NCBI GenBank assembly: GCA_036508135.1
Contig: DATCHW010000221.1
Span: 62,001 to 126,000, forward strand
DNA length: 64,000 bases
Source: DATCHW01 sp036508135
Lineage (GTDB): Bacteria > Bacteroidota > Ignavibacteria > Tepidaquicellales > Tepidaquicellaceae
Reading direction: 5' to 3'
Positions 8,632 to 16,033 of the stretch are shown in pieces. The position numbers and the translations under genes are program-made. Within the stretch, counting starts at the first letter, position 1, and each line of letters opens with the position of its first letter. The notes beneath the pieces were generated by a model. It was given only the letters and a program-made list of their open reading frames with translations. It was not told the DNA's origin and did not search any database.

Positions 8632-9423
8632 TTAATTGTTATAATAAATTACTTCGGGTCTTATATCGCTTGATATCCCCGGTTTATTAAGTACTATTTT
8701 ATACATCGATTCACTCATTATCCATTCGCTTATCGCTTCAGTCCAATAGCGGCTTGATTTATAAGTCGGGTGTATCCCGTCTTTTTGCCTTTCGAAAGAA
8801 AGATTTTTCGATAAAAATACTCTTCTTTCTCCCAACACTTCAAGCAGTTGCGAATATATACCTTTGTCAGGTTTCCAGTTTGGAGGTCCTATCCATACTA
8901 TTTTTGCAGGTTCTGCCTGAGCCAGTAATTCTTTGATGCTATTTTCCCTCGCAGGAGAATTCGGAACAAAAAGTTCGTTTGATCCGAGTATGATAATAAC
9001 ATAAGTAGGGCTGAACCTCTCGACAAAACTTTTTAACCTGCCTGATTTGCACCAGCCGTGAATACTTGAACTTGTCCAGACAACCGAAAACAATTGATGA
9101 TGGTTTGCCCGGCAGTAATCATTCATTGCTCTCATTATTCCTTCGGTCATCGAGTCACCGATCAGAAGTATTCTTTGCTCGGTAGAGTCAATGCCGGAAG
9201 CACTGTCAGCATAAATATTTCCGTTATCTGCAAGTTCGTATGACTGAATTTCTTTGCTTATATTTTCTTTTTGGCTTATATTATTTTGAAGTAATTCTGA
9301 TAAGTCCGCTTTCTTCAGATCTATTCCGAAAAACTGTAGCTTTAATGAAGAGTTGGCGTAGAATGTTATCGCAGCAATAGTGATGAATAAAACTATACAA
9401 ACCTGAACTAATGGATTCTTCAT
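8632..9423 (-). CDS. Membrane-anchored SGNH/GDSL-like protein (paralogue of 6943-7728)
   Basis: A 263-residue protein with an N-terminal anchor (residues ~6-24) and an SGNH domain: Ser91 in LLIGDSMTEG, Asn149 in LGSNELF, and the Asp215/His218 pair in DGIHPT. It shares WIGPPNWKPD and the closing LNKPG segment with the downstream SGNH gene, so the two are duplicates that have diverged while keeping all catalytic residues. It lies 37 bases before the esterase gene in the same operon. The role is probably extracytoplasmic acyl transfer or hydrolysis on the glycan modified by the MBOAT enzyme. Confidence 0.86.
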   Translation of the reverse strand: MKNPLVQVCIVLFITIAAITFYANSSLKLQFFGIDLKKADLSELLQNNISQKENISKEIQSYELADNGNIYADSASGIDSTEQRILLIGDSMTEGIMRAMNDYCRANHHQLFSVVWTSSSIHGWCKSGRLKSFVERFSPTYVIIILGSNELFVPNSPARENSIKELLAQAEPAKIVWIGPPNWKPDKGIYSQLLEVLGERRVFLSKNLSFERQKDGIHPTYKSSRYWTEAISEWIMSESMYKIVLNKPGISSDIRPEVIYYNN

Positions 9424-9520
9424 TTAAATATTGTGTCTCGAAATATTTAAAAAGTTGAAATTTAATAAATCTAACCAATTTAACATATTTCAATATTTTA
9501 TTCAATTTATAAATTAACAT

Positions 9521-10351
9521 CTAATTTCCGATTAATGCATCATAAAACATTTCGGCCTGCTTTTCATAGCCTGCTTTTGTGAAGTGAATTTTATCTTTTG
9601 CCATCAAACCATCATCAAACCATTTCAGGCAGGAACCTTCACCACCCATAAATTCAAATAAATCCCAGTATGCGATATCATTTTCTAAGGCATATTCAAT
9701 TAATAAATCTCTTACTATCGATGTGTTCTTATTTACATTTCCTCTCATGACATAATCAGGTGGTGTAGTAAATAAAATATCCGCTCCTGAGTAGATCTTT
9801 CTGATTGCTCTTATCACCTCGTCAACAGTTTTCAGAAAATCATCTGCGAAAACAGTCTCCCCGGAAGCATCATTTGTACCCAAAGAAATGATAATTATAT
9901 CCGGTTTTATTTTTTCTATGGTATTAAGATAATCTTTCTTATGTAGGAATGTCCTGAAACTTGCGCCATCTATCCCGAATGATTTATAAGCTATTCCTTT
10001 ATAATCTTTATCAAATTTCGCTTTGATTGCTTTTGGAAGAAACCCGCCTTTTATATGTGAATCACCGAAATGATAAATTGTTAATTTACTCAGACTGTCA
10101 TTTTCTATTTCAGTAAGTTTATTATAAAAATTTATTATAGCGGAATTATTTCCGATATTTATGTGTCTGATTTGTTTAAGTGTATCACTTGTGTGTATCG
10201 AATCCTTTGAAACGTAATAAATATAGGAACTCTTATTTTGTCCTCCGGAAATATTGCCAATGAAATCCATTCCTGCTCCGTATTCTGAAAATATAAAAAG
10301 CGAAGCAAAACTTATCAAAAATAAAATTAATACAAATCTGATTGTCTTCAC
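9521..10351 (-). CDS. SGNH/GDSL-family hydrolase, membrane-anchored
   Basis: A 276-residue protein with hydrophobic N-terminus (residues 5-22) and a canonical SGNH domain: HFGDSHIKGG with Ser98, ISLGTNDAS with Asn160, and Asp253/His256 in DKIHFTKAGY. It differs from the two downstream paralogues (a classical GTND block, no WIGPPNW), so it is a separate subfamily, closer to secreted GDSL acetylesterases. The start is GTG. It is the first gene of the five-gene minus-strand cassette, with 97 bases between it and the next SGNH gene, and follows the AlbA_2 gene by 23 bases. Confidence 0.86.
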   Translation of the reverse strand: MKTIRFVLILFLISFASLFIFSEYGAGMDFIGNISGGQNKSSYIYYVSKDSIHTSDTLKQIRHINIGNNSAIINFYNKLTEIENDSLSKLTIYHFGDSHIKGGFLPKAIKAKFDKDYKGIAYKSFGIDGASFRTFLHKKDYLNTIEKIKPDIIIISLGTNDASGETVFADDFLKTVDEVIRAIRKIYSGADILFTTPPDYVMRGNVNKNTSIVRDLLIEYALENDIAYWDLFEFMGGEGSCLKWFDDGLMAKDKIHFTKAGYEKQAEMFYDALIGN

Positions 10352-10374
10352 GAATCGTGTTTGATTTATAAAAT

Positions 10375-11013
10375 TTATACGAGAGTAAAAAACTCATTAT
10401 TATCCTGCCTGTGATGCCTTACAACTTCCGCCCTTACTAAGTTTATGAGTGTCCTGCTTGCACGGCGTTCGGATATGTTTGCAAGTTTTTTAAATCCCTT
10501 TACCGTTATTTTCTTGTTCTCGGTCAGGTATTTTAAAAGAATTCTTTCTGTGTCCCCTAATGTTATCTGAAGAGGTTTTGAATCAGGATTAGAGTTTTTT
10601 AATATTCCGATGGTTTCTTTTGAAGCCAAAATACTCTGGTCATTATACCTTATATAAACTTTTGATTCCGAATCGGAATCTGTTATTAGCATTACCGGTT
10701 TTTTTTTGCTTTCGAATATCGTTACTACCACGACATCCTTATTTTTTATAAATAAAATCTCGGTACTGTATTCGATTTCAGGTTCGCAATAAAATTCTGC
10801 GGCTGTGTTTATCAGTTCAAGTTCCTCTTTCTCGCTTTCCACACCTATGATTTTTCTGTCATCGTCGATTCCGAATAATATATGACCTCCTTTTGTATTT
10901 GCAAATGCAACCATCTCTTTAGCGATCTTTTCAGAAGTGGAAAATTTTCTTTTAAACTCAATGTGTGAATTCTCCCCCTCCTCTATTAAATTATTCAGCT
11001 CTGTTAAATACAT
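10375..11013 (-). CDS. AlbA_2 (Schlafen-like) domain protein with winged-helix C-terminus
   Basis: A 212-residue cytoplasmic protein. Residues ~12-120 match the AlbA_2 putative DNA-binding domain (EFKRKFS, MVAFANTKGGHILFGIDDD, YIRYNDQS). Residues ~150-212 look like a winged helix-turn-helix (ERILLKYLTENKKITVKGFKKLAN). Family members are usually annotated as ATP-binding proteins or transcriptional regulators, though no Walker motif is present here. It lies 45 bases downstream of ruvX. A regulatory role is an inference from the fold, and the target is unknown. Confidence 0.8.
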   Translation of the reverse strand: MYLTELNNLIEEGENSHIEFKRKFSTSEKIAKEMVAFANTKGGHILFGIDDDRKIIGVESEKEELELINTAAEFYCEPEIEYSTEILFIKNKDVVVVTIFESKKKPVMLITDSDSESKVYIRYNDQSILASKETIGILKNSNPDSKPLQITLGDTERILLKYLTENKKITVKGFKKLANISERRASRTLINLVRAEVVRHHRQDNNEFFTLV

Positions 11014-11057
11014 TCCGGTTTTCTTTAAGAACTTAATTTGAAATATATAAATCGAGG

Positions 11058-11501
11058 TTAATTAATTTTTGTCTTATCTAAGTAGCCCTGCAGGATTATC
11101 TGAGCCGAAATGCTGTCGGTGAGTCCTTTATCCTGTCTCTTCTTTTTGCTTAATCCCGATGAAATTATATTATGTTCGGCAAGTTTGCTCGTGAACCTTT
11201 CATCTTCATAAATAATTTCAATCTTTAGCGAATTGCTCTTTATGTGGTCTGAAAGTATTTTTGAAAATTCTTCAACTTCCACTGATTGAACAGTTTTTTC
11301 TGATTTCAGGTTTACGGGATATCCTATAATAATCTTTTCTATCTTTTCGTTTTTCATTAATTCCATTAGCCTGCTGAAAATATTTTTATCGTTTAATAAA
11401 TAATCCCGCGAAAATGAATACTTCTTGGTATCGTCACTCACTGCGATGCCGATACGCTTCGACCCATAGTCAATCCCCATATATTTTGTTCTTACCTGCA
11501 A
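11058..11501 (-). CDS. ruvX: Putative pre-16S rRNA nuclease / Holliday junction resolvase RuvX (YqgF)
   Basis: A 147-residue RNase-H-fold nuclease. Conserved features are MGIDYGSKRIGIAVSD near the N-terminus, IIGYPVNLKSE in the middle, EDERFTSKLAE and the terminal DSISAQIILQGYL, which together supply the acidic active site. YqgF/RuvX proteins process 16S rRNA 5' ends and/or resolve recombination intermediates. The listed start is TTG. An ATG at 11478-11480 would begin exactly at MGIDYG and clip the first strand, so TTG is preferred. It follows the HU-like gene by 16 bases. Confidence 0.93.
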   Translation of the reverse strand: MQVRTKYMGIDYGSKRIGIAVSDDTKKYSFSRDYLLNDKNIFSRLMELMKNEKIEKIIIGYPVNLKSEKTVQSVEVEEFSKILSDHIKSNSLKIEIIYEDERFTSKLAEHNIISSGLSKKKRQDKGLTDSISAQIILQGYLDKTKIN

Positions 11502-11517
11502 AAATATTATGGGTATA

Positions 11518-11868
11518 TTATTCCTGACCTTCTATTTTCTCTTTTAAAAAGTTCTTAAGAATTTTGCCGGGTTTGAAATGCATTTTCCTTCTTCCCGGAA
11601 CGTAAACAAATTCTCCTGTCTTTAAATTTCTGGCTTTCGGTTTTGGGCGGGTCTTTTTTACTTCAAATACTCCGAAATCCCTTATTTCGATTCTGATAAT
11701 AGGATTTGCCGTCATAAGCAATTCACGCAAAGAGTCAAATAGTGAATCTACGATAAGTTTTTTTGTTACTTTCTTACCTGCTAATTTTATTTCCATTTTC
11801 TCTTCCACGTCTTTTCTTGTGAGGGTTTTCACCCTTTCTGTCTTATTCTGAAGTTCTGTATTTTCCAT
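11518..11868 (-). CDS. HU/IHF-family DNA-binding protein
   Basis: A 116-residue nucleoid-type protein with the family layout: two N-terminal helices (KLIVDSLFDSLRELL), then the arm region IRDFGVFEVKKTRPKPKARN, the GRRKMHFKPGKILK strand and a final helix. The N-terminus extends ~20 residues beyond the usual 90-residue HU core. It bends and packages DNA. Its first 26 bases overlap the end of pgsA, so expression is tied to pgsA, and ruvX follows. HU versus IHF cannot be separated from sequence alone. Confidence 0.93.
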   Translation of the reverse strand: MENTELQNKTERVKTLTRKDVEEKMEIKLAGKKVTKKLIVDSLFDSLRELLMTANPIIRIEIRDFGVFEVKKTRPKPKARNLKTGEFVYVPGRRKMHFKPGKILKNFLKEKIEGQE

Positions 11869-12415
11869 TTCTGTTTTCTCCTGTTATTTTGATAAATCTT
11901 TTAAAGTATAAAATTGATGAATAAAAAATTAAACATATAACTATATAATATATAAAACTAATTTGGTTGTTTAAAAGTTCACTGTTAATCACTGATAATA
12001 ATAAAATTAGACCGATACTGAATACTGCTAACTTACCGGGATAGTTTGACATCAAAGTTACTTTATATCTTCGCTTCAAATATAATCCAAAAATAAGTAT
12101 CAGCATATCTCTTAATAACACTATAATGATGAACCATAAAGGTATTAAACCTCTGAAAAATAATAATATGGCAATTGTTCCGACAGCAATTTTATCCGCT
12201 ATCGGGTCAATTATCTTTCCTGTTTCTGTGATTTGATTTAGTTTTCGAGCAAGATATCCGTCTAATAAATCAGTAATAAACATAAAAAGAAATAAACCGA
12301 TAATTATCGGCTTTGCTGCATCTAATTTATAAAATAATAAATACCCAACGGGTATAACCGTCAGTACCCTTATCATTGATAATAAATTCGGTATCAAAAA
12401 AAATTCTTTCAACAT
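11843..12415 (-). CDS. pgsA: CDP-diacylglycerol--glycerol-3-phosphate 3-phosphatidyltransferase
   Basis: A 190-residue integral membrane enzyme making phosphatidylglycerol phosphate. The CDP-alcohol phosphatidyltransferase signature (D-G-x2-A-R-x8-G-x3-D-x3-D) is complete in the segment that starts DGYLARKL and ends IDPIAD, roughly residues 48-70. Four to five hydrophobic helices follow. Its length equals E. coli PgsA. It shares the substrate CDP-diacylglycerol with pssA (13.7 kb), and cdsA (54.8 kb) makes that substrate. It is divergent from the desulfurase gene across 123 bases. Confidence 0.93.
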   Translation of the reverse strand: MLKEFFLIPNLLSMIRVLTVIPVGYLLFYKLDAAKPIIIGLFLFMFITDLLDGYLARKLNQITETGKIIDPIADKIAVGTIAILLFFRGLIPLWFIIIVLLRDMLILIFGLYLKRRYKVTLMSNYPGKLAVFSIGLILLLSVINSELLNNQISFIYYIVICLIFYSSILYFKRFIKITGENRNGKYRTSE

Positions 12416-12538
12416 TATAAAATTAATATAAATACAGCAAAAATATATAATTAAAATTTTAAACTTGCAAACTAATTATTTATGAAATGACTGTTTTTTC
12501 AATATAAAATTTTATTATCTTAATGTTTTGATTAACCG

Positions 12539-13687
12539 ATGGAAAAAATATATTTTGATAATGCATCCACCACTCCGACCGCACCGGAAGTAACAGAAGC
12601 AATGAACGTTTTTCATACAGAAAAGTATGGTAATGCCTCATCCGTTCACTCTTTTGGTAAATCATCCAAAGTAATGCTTGAAGATACAAGAGATTTACTC
12701 GCTTCATTTATAGGAGCAAAACCAAAAGAAATTTTCTTTACAAGCGGAGGAACAGAATCTAATAATATGGCTATAAAAGGTCTGGCTTTTAAAAATCTTC
12801 ACTCTAATAAAAAACATATTATAAGTTCTTCCATTGAGCATTCGGCAGTTTTTGAAACACTGAATTATCTTTCAGGAAATTTTGGCTTTAAGGTCACTTT
12901 TATCAAACCTGATAAGTCAGGATTCATAGATGTCCGGAATATTGAAAATGAAATTAATAAGGATACATTTCTTATATCAATAATGCATTCCAATAATGAA
13001 ACCGGCGTGATTAATGATGTTTTTGAAATATCAAAACTAGCTCACTCTAAAAATATAGCTTTTCATACTGATTCAGTTCAGAGTATAGGTAAAACAGCTT
13101 TCAATATTAAAGATCTTGGAGTTGATTTTGCAACAATATCTGCTCATAAATTTTTCGGACCGAAAGGGATTGGGGCATTATATATAAACGAAACAATTAA
13201 AATTGATAATTTGATTCACGGAGGACCGCAAGAAAGAAATTTACGTGCCGGTACCGAAAATATTCCAGCAATCGCCGGCTTAAAAACTGCTATCGAACTG
13301 CTTAATAGAAATTATGAAAAAGATATTCATAATTATAAAACGATGAATTCAATTCTGACATTAAAATTAAAAGAGCATTTCGGAAATAAAGTATCTTTTA
13401 ATTCTCCTGTGGAAAATTCTTTACCGAATATAATTAATATTTCATTTGACCCCTTAGAATTTAATTTCGACCCTGAAATGCTTTTAATTATGCTCGATAT
13501 ACGTGGTATCGCAGTCTCCGTAGGCTCTGCCTGCACATCCGGTGCCTCCAAACCTTCCCGTGTACTTCTCGAACTCGGCAAAAGCAGAACTGCTGCCCTT
13601 TCATCACTCAGAATTTCATTTGGTAGATATAATACATTGCAGGAAGTTGAAAGATTTATGGAAGTAATTAAAGAAGTTGTAATATAA
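12539..13687 (+). CDS. nifS: Cysteine desulfurase, NifS/IscS family
   Basis: A 382-residue PLP enzyme releasing sulfur from cysteine for Fe-S clusters, thiolated tRNA or cofactors. The N-terminal motif is YFDNASTTPT; the PLP lysine is Lys204 in ISAHKFFGPKG; HTDSVQSIGK binds cofactor; RAGTEN lies near residue 237. The catalytic Cys332 is in GSACTSGA, the class I (IscS/NifS) flexible-loop context. No scaffold gene (iscU/nifU) or tRNA thiolase is adjacent, so the client pathway is open. It is the only plus-strand gene between 5.4 and 18.9 kb. Confidence 0.94.
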   Translation: MEKIYFDNASTTPTAPEVTEAMNVFHTEKYGNASSVHSFGKSSKVMLEDTRDLLASFIGAKPKEIFFTSGGTESNNMAIKGLAFKNLHSNKKHIISSSIEHSAVFETLNYLSGNFGFKVTFIKPDKSGFIDVRNIENEINKDTFLISIMHSNNETGVINDVFEISKLAHSKNIAFHTDSVQSIGKTAFNIKDLGVDFATISAHKFFGPKGIGALYINETIKIDNLIHGGPQERNLRAGTENIPAIAGLKTAIELLNRNYEKDIHNYKTMNSILTLKLKEHFGNKVSFNSPVENSLPNIINISFDPLEFNFDPEMLLIMLDIRGIAVSVGSACTSGASKPSRVLLELGKSRTAALSSLRISFGRYNTLQEVERFMEVIKEVVI

Positions 13688-13722
13688 AATATTATAATGT
13701 TTCTGCGGAATTGAAAATAATT

Positions 13723-14463
13723 TTATGTCAAACTTGTCTTTACAGCCGGTCTCGGCGGTTTCTTTTTGAAAATTATTTTAAGTATTGTAGTCAATATACC
13801 GGATAATATATAAAGAATTGCGAATGGAAACAACGCTTCACCTTTTGTAACAGCAACTATTATAATTGTGATGAATAATATTACGAAAATGTAAATATTT
13901 TTTCTGAATGATTTTTTATTGATTTTCGGAAGAGTGAAATAAGTGAACCGGCTCACCATAAGGAATGGCAGTGATATTGCAAGTATGAATATTGTTTTAC
14001 TGCTGATATCCGGACTCAGGATTTTATTGTGATAAAATAGTATATAAGAGCATAGAGTGATGGCAGTTATTGGAGTCGGCAGACCTTTGAACTTTTCTTT
14101 ATCATATCCGACTAATTCCACATTGAATCTTGCAAGTCTTATTGCCGAAAAAACCATTACGAGTGATGAAATTGCGATTCCTATACCCTCATAGGATTTG
14201 AAAAATATTGCATATAGTAAGTAAGATGGAGCCGCACCGAATGATATTACATCTGAGAGTGAGTCAAGTTCTACTCCGAAATCGCTTGAAGTCTTCAAGA
14301 GCCTGGCTACGAATCCGTCAAATAGATCAAAAAAAGCACCATAAATGATGAACATAGATGCGATTTCAAATTGTCCGTTCGACGCATTAATTATTGACAT
14401 AAATCCGCAAAATGCATTTAGAATTGTGAACAGACTAGGTATGAATTTTTTCGAGACTAACAT
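13723..14463 (-). CDS. pssA: CDP-diacylglycerol--serine O-phosphatidyltransferase
   Basis: A 246-residue membrane enzyme joining CDP-diacylglycerol and serine. The signature is complete in the segment beginning DGFVARLL and ending LDSLSD, after the first hydrophobic stretch. About seven hydrophobic helices and a basic C-terminus (FKKKPPRPAVK) follow, giving the Gram-positive-like PssA type. Only four bases separate it from psd upstream, so the two successive steps to phosphatidylethanolamine form one operon. Confidence 0.94.
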   Translation of the reverse strand: MLVSKKFIPSLFTILNAFCGFMSIINASNGQFEIASMFIIYGAFFDLFDGFVARLLKTSSDFGVELDSLSDVISFGAAPSYLLYAIFFKSYEGIGIAISSLVMVFSAIRLARFNVELVGYDKEKFKGLPTPITAITLCSYILFYHNKILSPDISSKTIFILAISLPFLMVSRFTYFTLPKINKKSFRKNIYIFVILFITIIIVAVTKGEALFPFAILYILSGILTTILKIIFKKKPPRPAVKTSLT

Positions 14464-14467
14464 CGCT

Positions 14468-15130
14468 TTATAATTCTGCTATTAAAGTTTCACCGCCTGT
14501 AACCTTGTTACCGATGCTTACAAATATCGTTGATGCAGGATCGATCAGTATATCAGTTCTGGAACCGAATTTTATCATTCCAAATCTATCCCCGGCAGAT
14601 ACATTTTGTCCGTCTTTTAACTCGCATACAATCCTTCTCGCAACGAAACCTGCAATTTGCTTGAATAAAATTTTCTTGTTATTCCCGTTTAATATTCCTA
14701 TCTCTGTTCTCTCGTTCCTCTCGGAAGATTTATGGTCGAATGCAACTATATAATCACCTCGGATGTATTTTTTCAGTTTAATTGTTCCGGAAACAGGAAT
14801 TCTGTTGACGTGCACATTCAGCGGGGATAGGAAAATGCTTATCTGTTTTAACTTCTTGCCTATTGGATAAAAGTCATTATTGGGATACTCAATGTCGGTA
14901 ATCAAAACTATTTTTCCGTCTGCCGGTGATATCACTGCATCTTCACTTATATTTATCGGGATGTCACGTTCCGGATCCCTGAAAAAGTACAGTGTGAATC
15001 CGAAAAGAGAAATTGATAATGCAAGAAGGAAAATTTTAAGCCATATAATTTCTATGAAGTATGCTGCACCATCTATTATCAATGTAATGGCTAATACTTT
15101 TAGTATTACATCTTTGCCGTATTTTGTCAA
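14468..15130 (-). CDS. psd: Phosphatidylserine decarboxylase proenzyme, short (archaetidylserine-type) form
   Basis: A 220-residue enzyme converting phosphatidylserine to phosphatidylethanolamine. Two N-terminal hydrophobic helices are followed by FRDPER, SPADGKI, NVHVNRIPVSG, QIAGFVARRIV and the self-cleavage site FGSR, where the Ser becomes the pyruvoyl group (here GMIKFGSRTD instead of the long-form LGST). This is the short Psd of Bacteroidetes and many other bacteria. The start is TTG. It is immediately upstream of pssA and 31 bases downstream of purC. Confidence 0.94.
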   Translation of the reverse strand: MTKYGKDVILKVLAITLIIDGAAYFIEIIWLKIFLLALSISLFGFTLYFFRDPERDIPINISEDAVISPADGKIVLITDIEYPNNDFYPIGKKLKQISIFLSPLNVHVNRIPVSGTIKLKKYIRGDYIVAFDHKSSERNERTEIGILNGNNKKILFKQIAGFVARRIVCELKDGQNVSAGDRFGMIKFGSRTDILIDPASTIFVSIGNKVTGGETLIAEL

Positions 15131-15161
15131 AATTAAAACTTTTTTATAATGAAAATTAAAA

Positions 15162-15869
15162 TCAGCCCCTTATCCTGTTCCGGATTTCTTTGTAGGACTC
15201 TTCGACATCTCCAAGGTCAAATCTGAACCTGTCCTTGTCTAATTTCTTATTTGTCTCAGTATCCCACAACCGGCAGGTATCGGGAGAGATCTCATCTGAT
15301 AAAAGTATGTTGTTGTCTTTGTCTTTCCCGAATTCGAGTTTGAAATCTACTAATTTAATTTTCCGTTCTGAAAAATATTCTTTTAAAAGATCGTTGATCT
15401 TTAATGTGAGGTCTTTTATATTTTTTAATTCTTCCTCAGTTGCAAGTTTTAAAGCATAAATATGTGCTTCGGTAAAAAGAGGGTCGCCTAATTCATCGGA
15501 CTTTAAATAATATTCTACCATTGCCGGTTTAATTTCTGTACCTTCTTTGAATCCATATCTTTTTACAAGGCTCCCGGCGGCTATATTTCTGCAAACAACT
15601 TCTACTTTGATTATTTTTACACGCTTCACGAGCATTTCATTCGGGGACAACATTTCAATGAAGTGAGTAGGAATGCCTTTGCTCTCAAGATATTTGAATA
15701 GTGTGGTTGAAATCTCAGTATTGATTTCGCCTTTTTCTTTTATCTGGTCTTTTTTTAGACCATTAAATGCCGTTGCATCATCTTTGAATTCCTGTATATA
15801 GGCATCTTGTCTTGTACTTATCTCGTAAATTCTTTTTGCTTTACCTTCGTATAATAATTTCTTTTCCAA
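15162..15869 (-). CDS. purC: Phosphoribosylaminoimidazole-succinocarboxamide synthase
   Basis: A 235-residue SAICAR synthetase, a step of de novo purine synthesis that ligates aspartate to CAIR. Typical features are LLYEGKAKRIYE at the N-terminus (nucleotide loop), CRNIAAGSL, the KLVDFKLEFG motif and ISPDTCRLWD. Length is that of stand-alone bacterial PurC. The start is TTG. It heads the purC-psd-pssA run, is separated from rpsA by a terminator, and no other pur genes are nearby. Confidence 0.95.
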   Translation of the reverse strand: MEKKLLYEGKAKRIYEISTRQDAYIQEFKDDATAFNGLKKDQIKEKGEINTEISTTLFKYLESKGIPTHFIEMLSPNEMLVKRVKIIKVEVVCRNIAAGSLVKRYGFKEGTEIKPAMVEYYLKSDELGDPLFTEAHIYALKLATEEELKNIKDLTLKINDLLKEYFSERKIKLVDFKLEFGKDKDNNILLSDEISPDTCRLWDTETNKKLDKDRFRFDLGDVEESYKEIRNRIRG

Positions 15870-15973
15870 TTTTTTTATTTTTAATAAATTAAAAAAATTA
15901 ATAAGTAATTTCTACATATTTAATATTTATGCTTTAATGTCTGACATTCCTGCAGGGAAGTATGTAAAGATTA

Positions 15974-16009
15974 TAAAAAAAAGACCGTTTCTTACCAAAG
16001 AAACGGTCT
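15974..16009 (-). terminator. Rho-independent terminator of rpsA
   Basis: A 12-bp perfect stem (AGACCGTTTCTT 15982-15993, AAGAAACGGTCT 15998-16009) with a four-base loop. Read on the minus strand it is followed by a T-run (A-run 15974-15981 on plus). It lies 25 bases past the rpsA stop. Confidence 0.94.
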
Positions 16010-16033
16010 GAATATTTAATTAATTTTAGTTCT

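Noticed and set aside
12480..12707. A 75-codon minus-strand frame upstream of and across the desulfurase start
   Set aside because: It overlaps the conserved N-terminus of the desulfurase, is low in protein-like features and has no homology I recognise.
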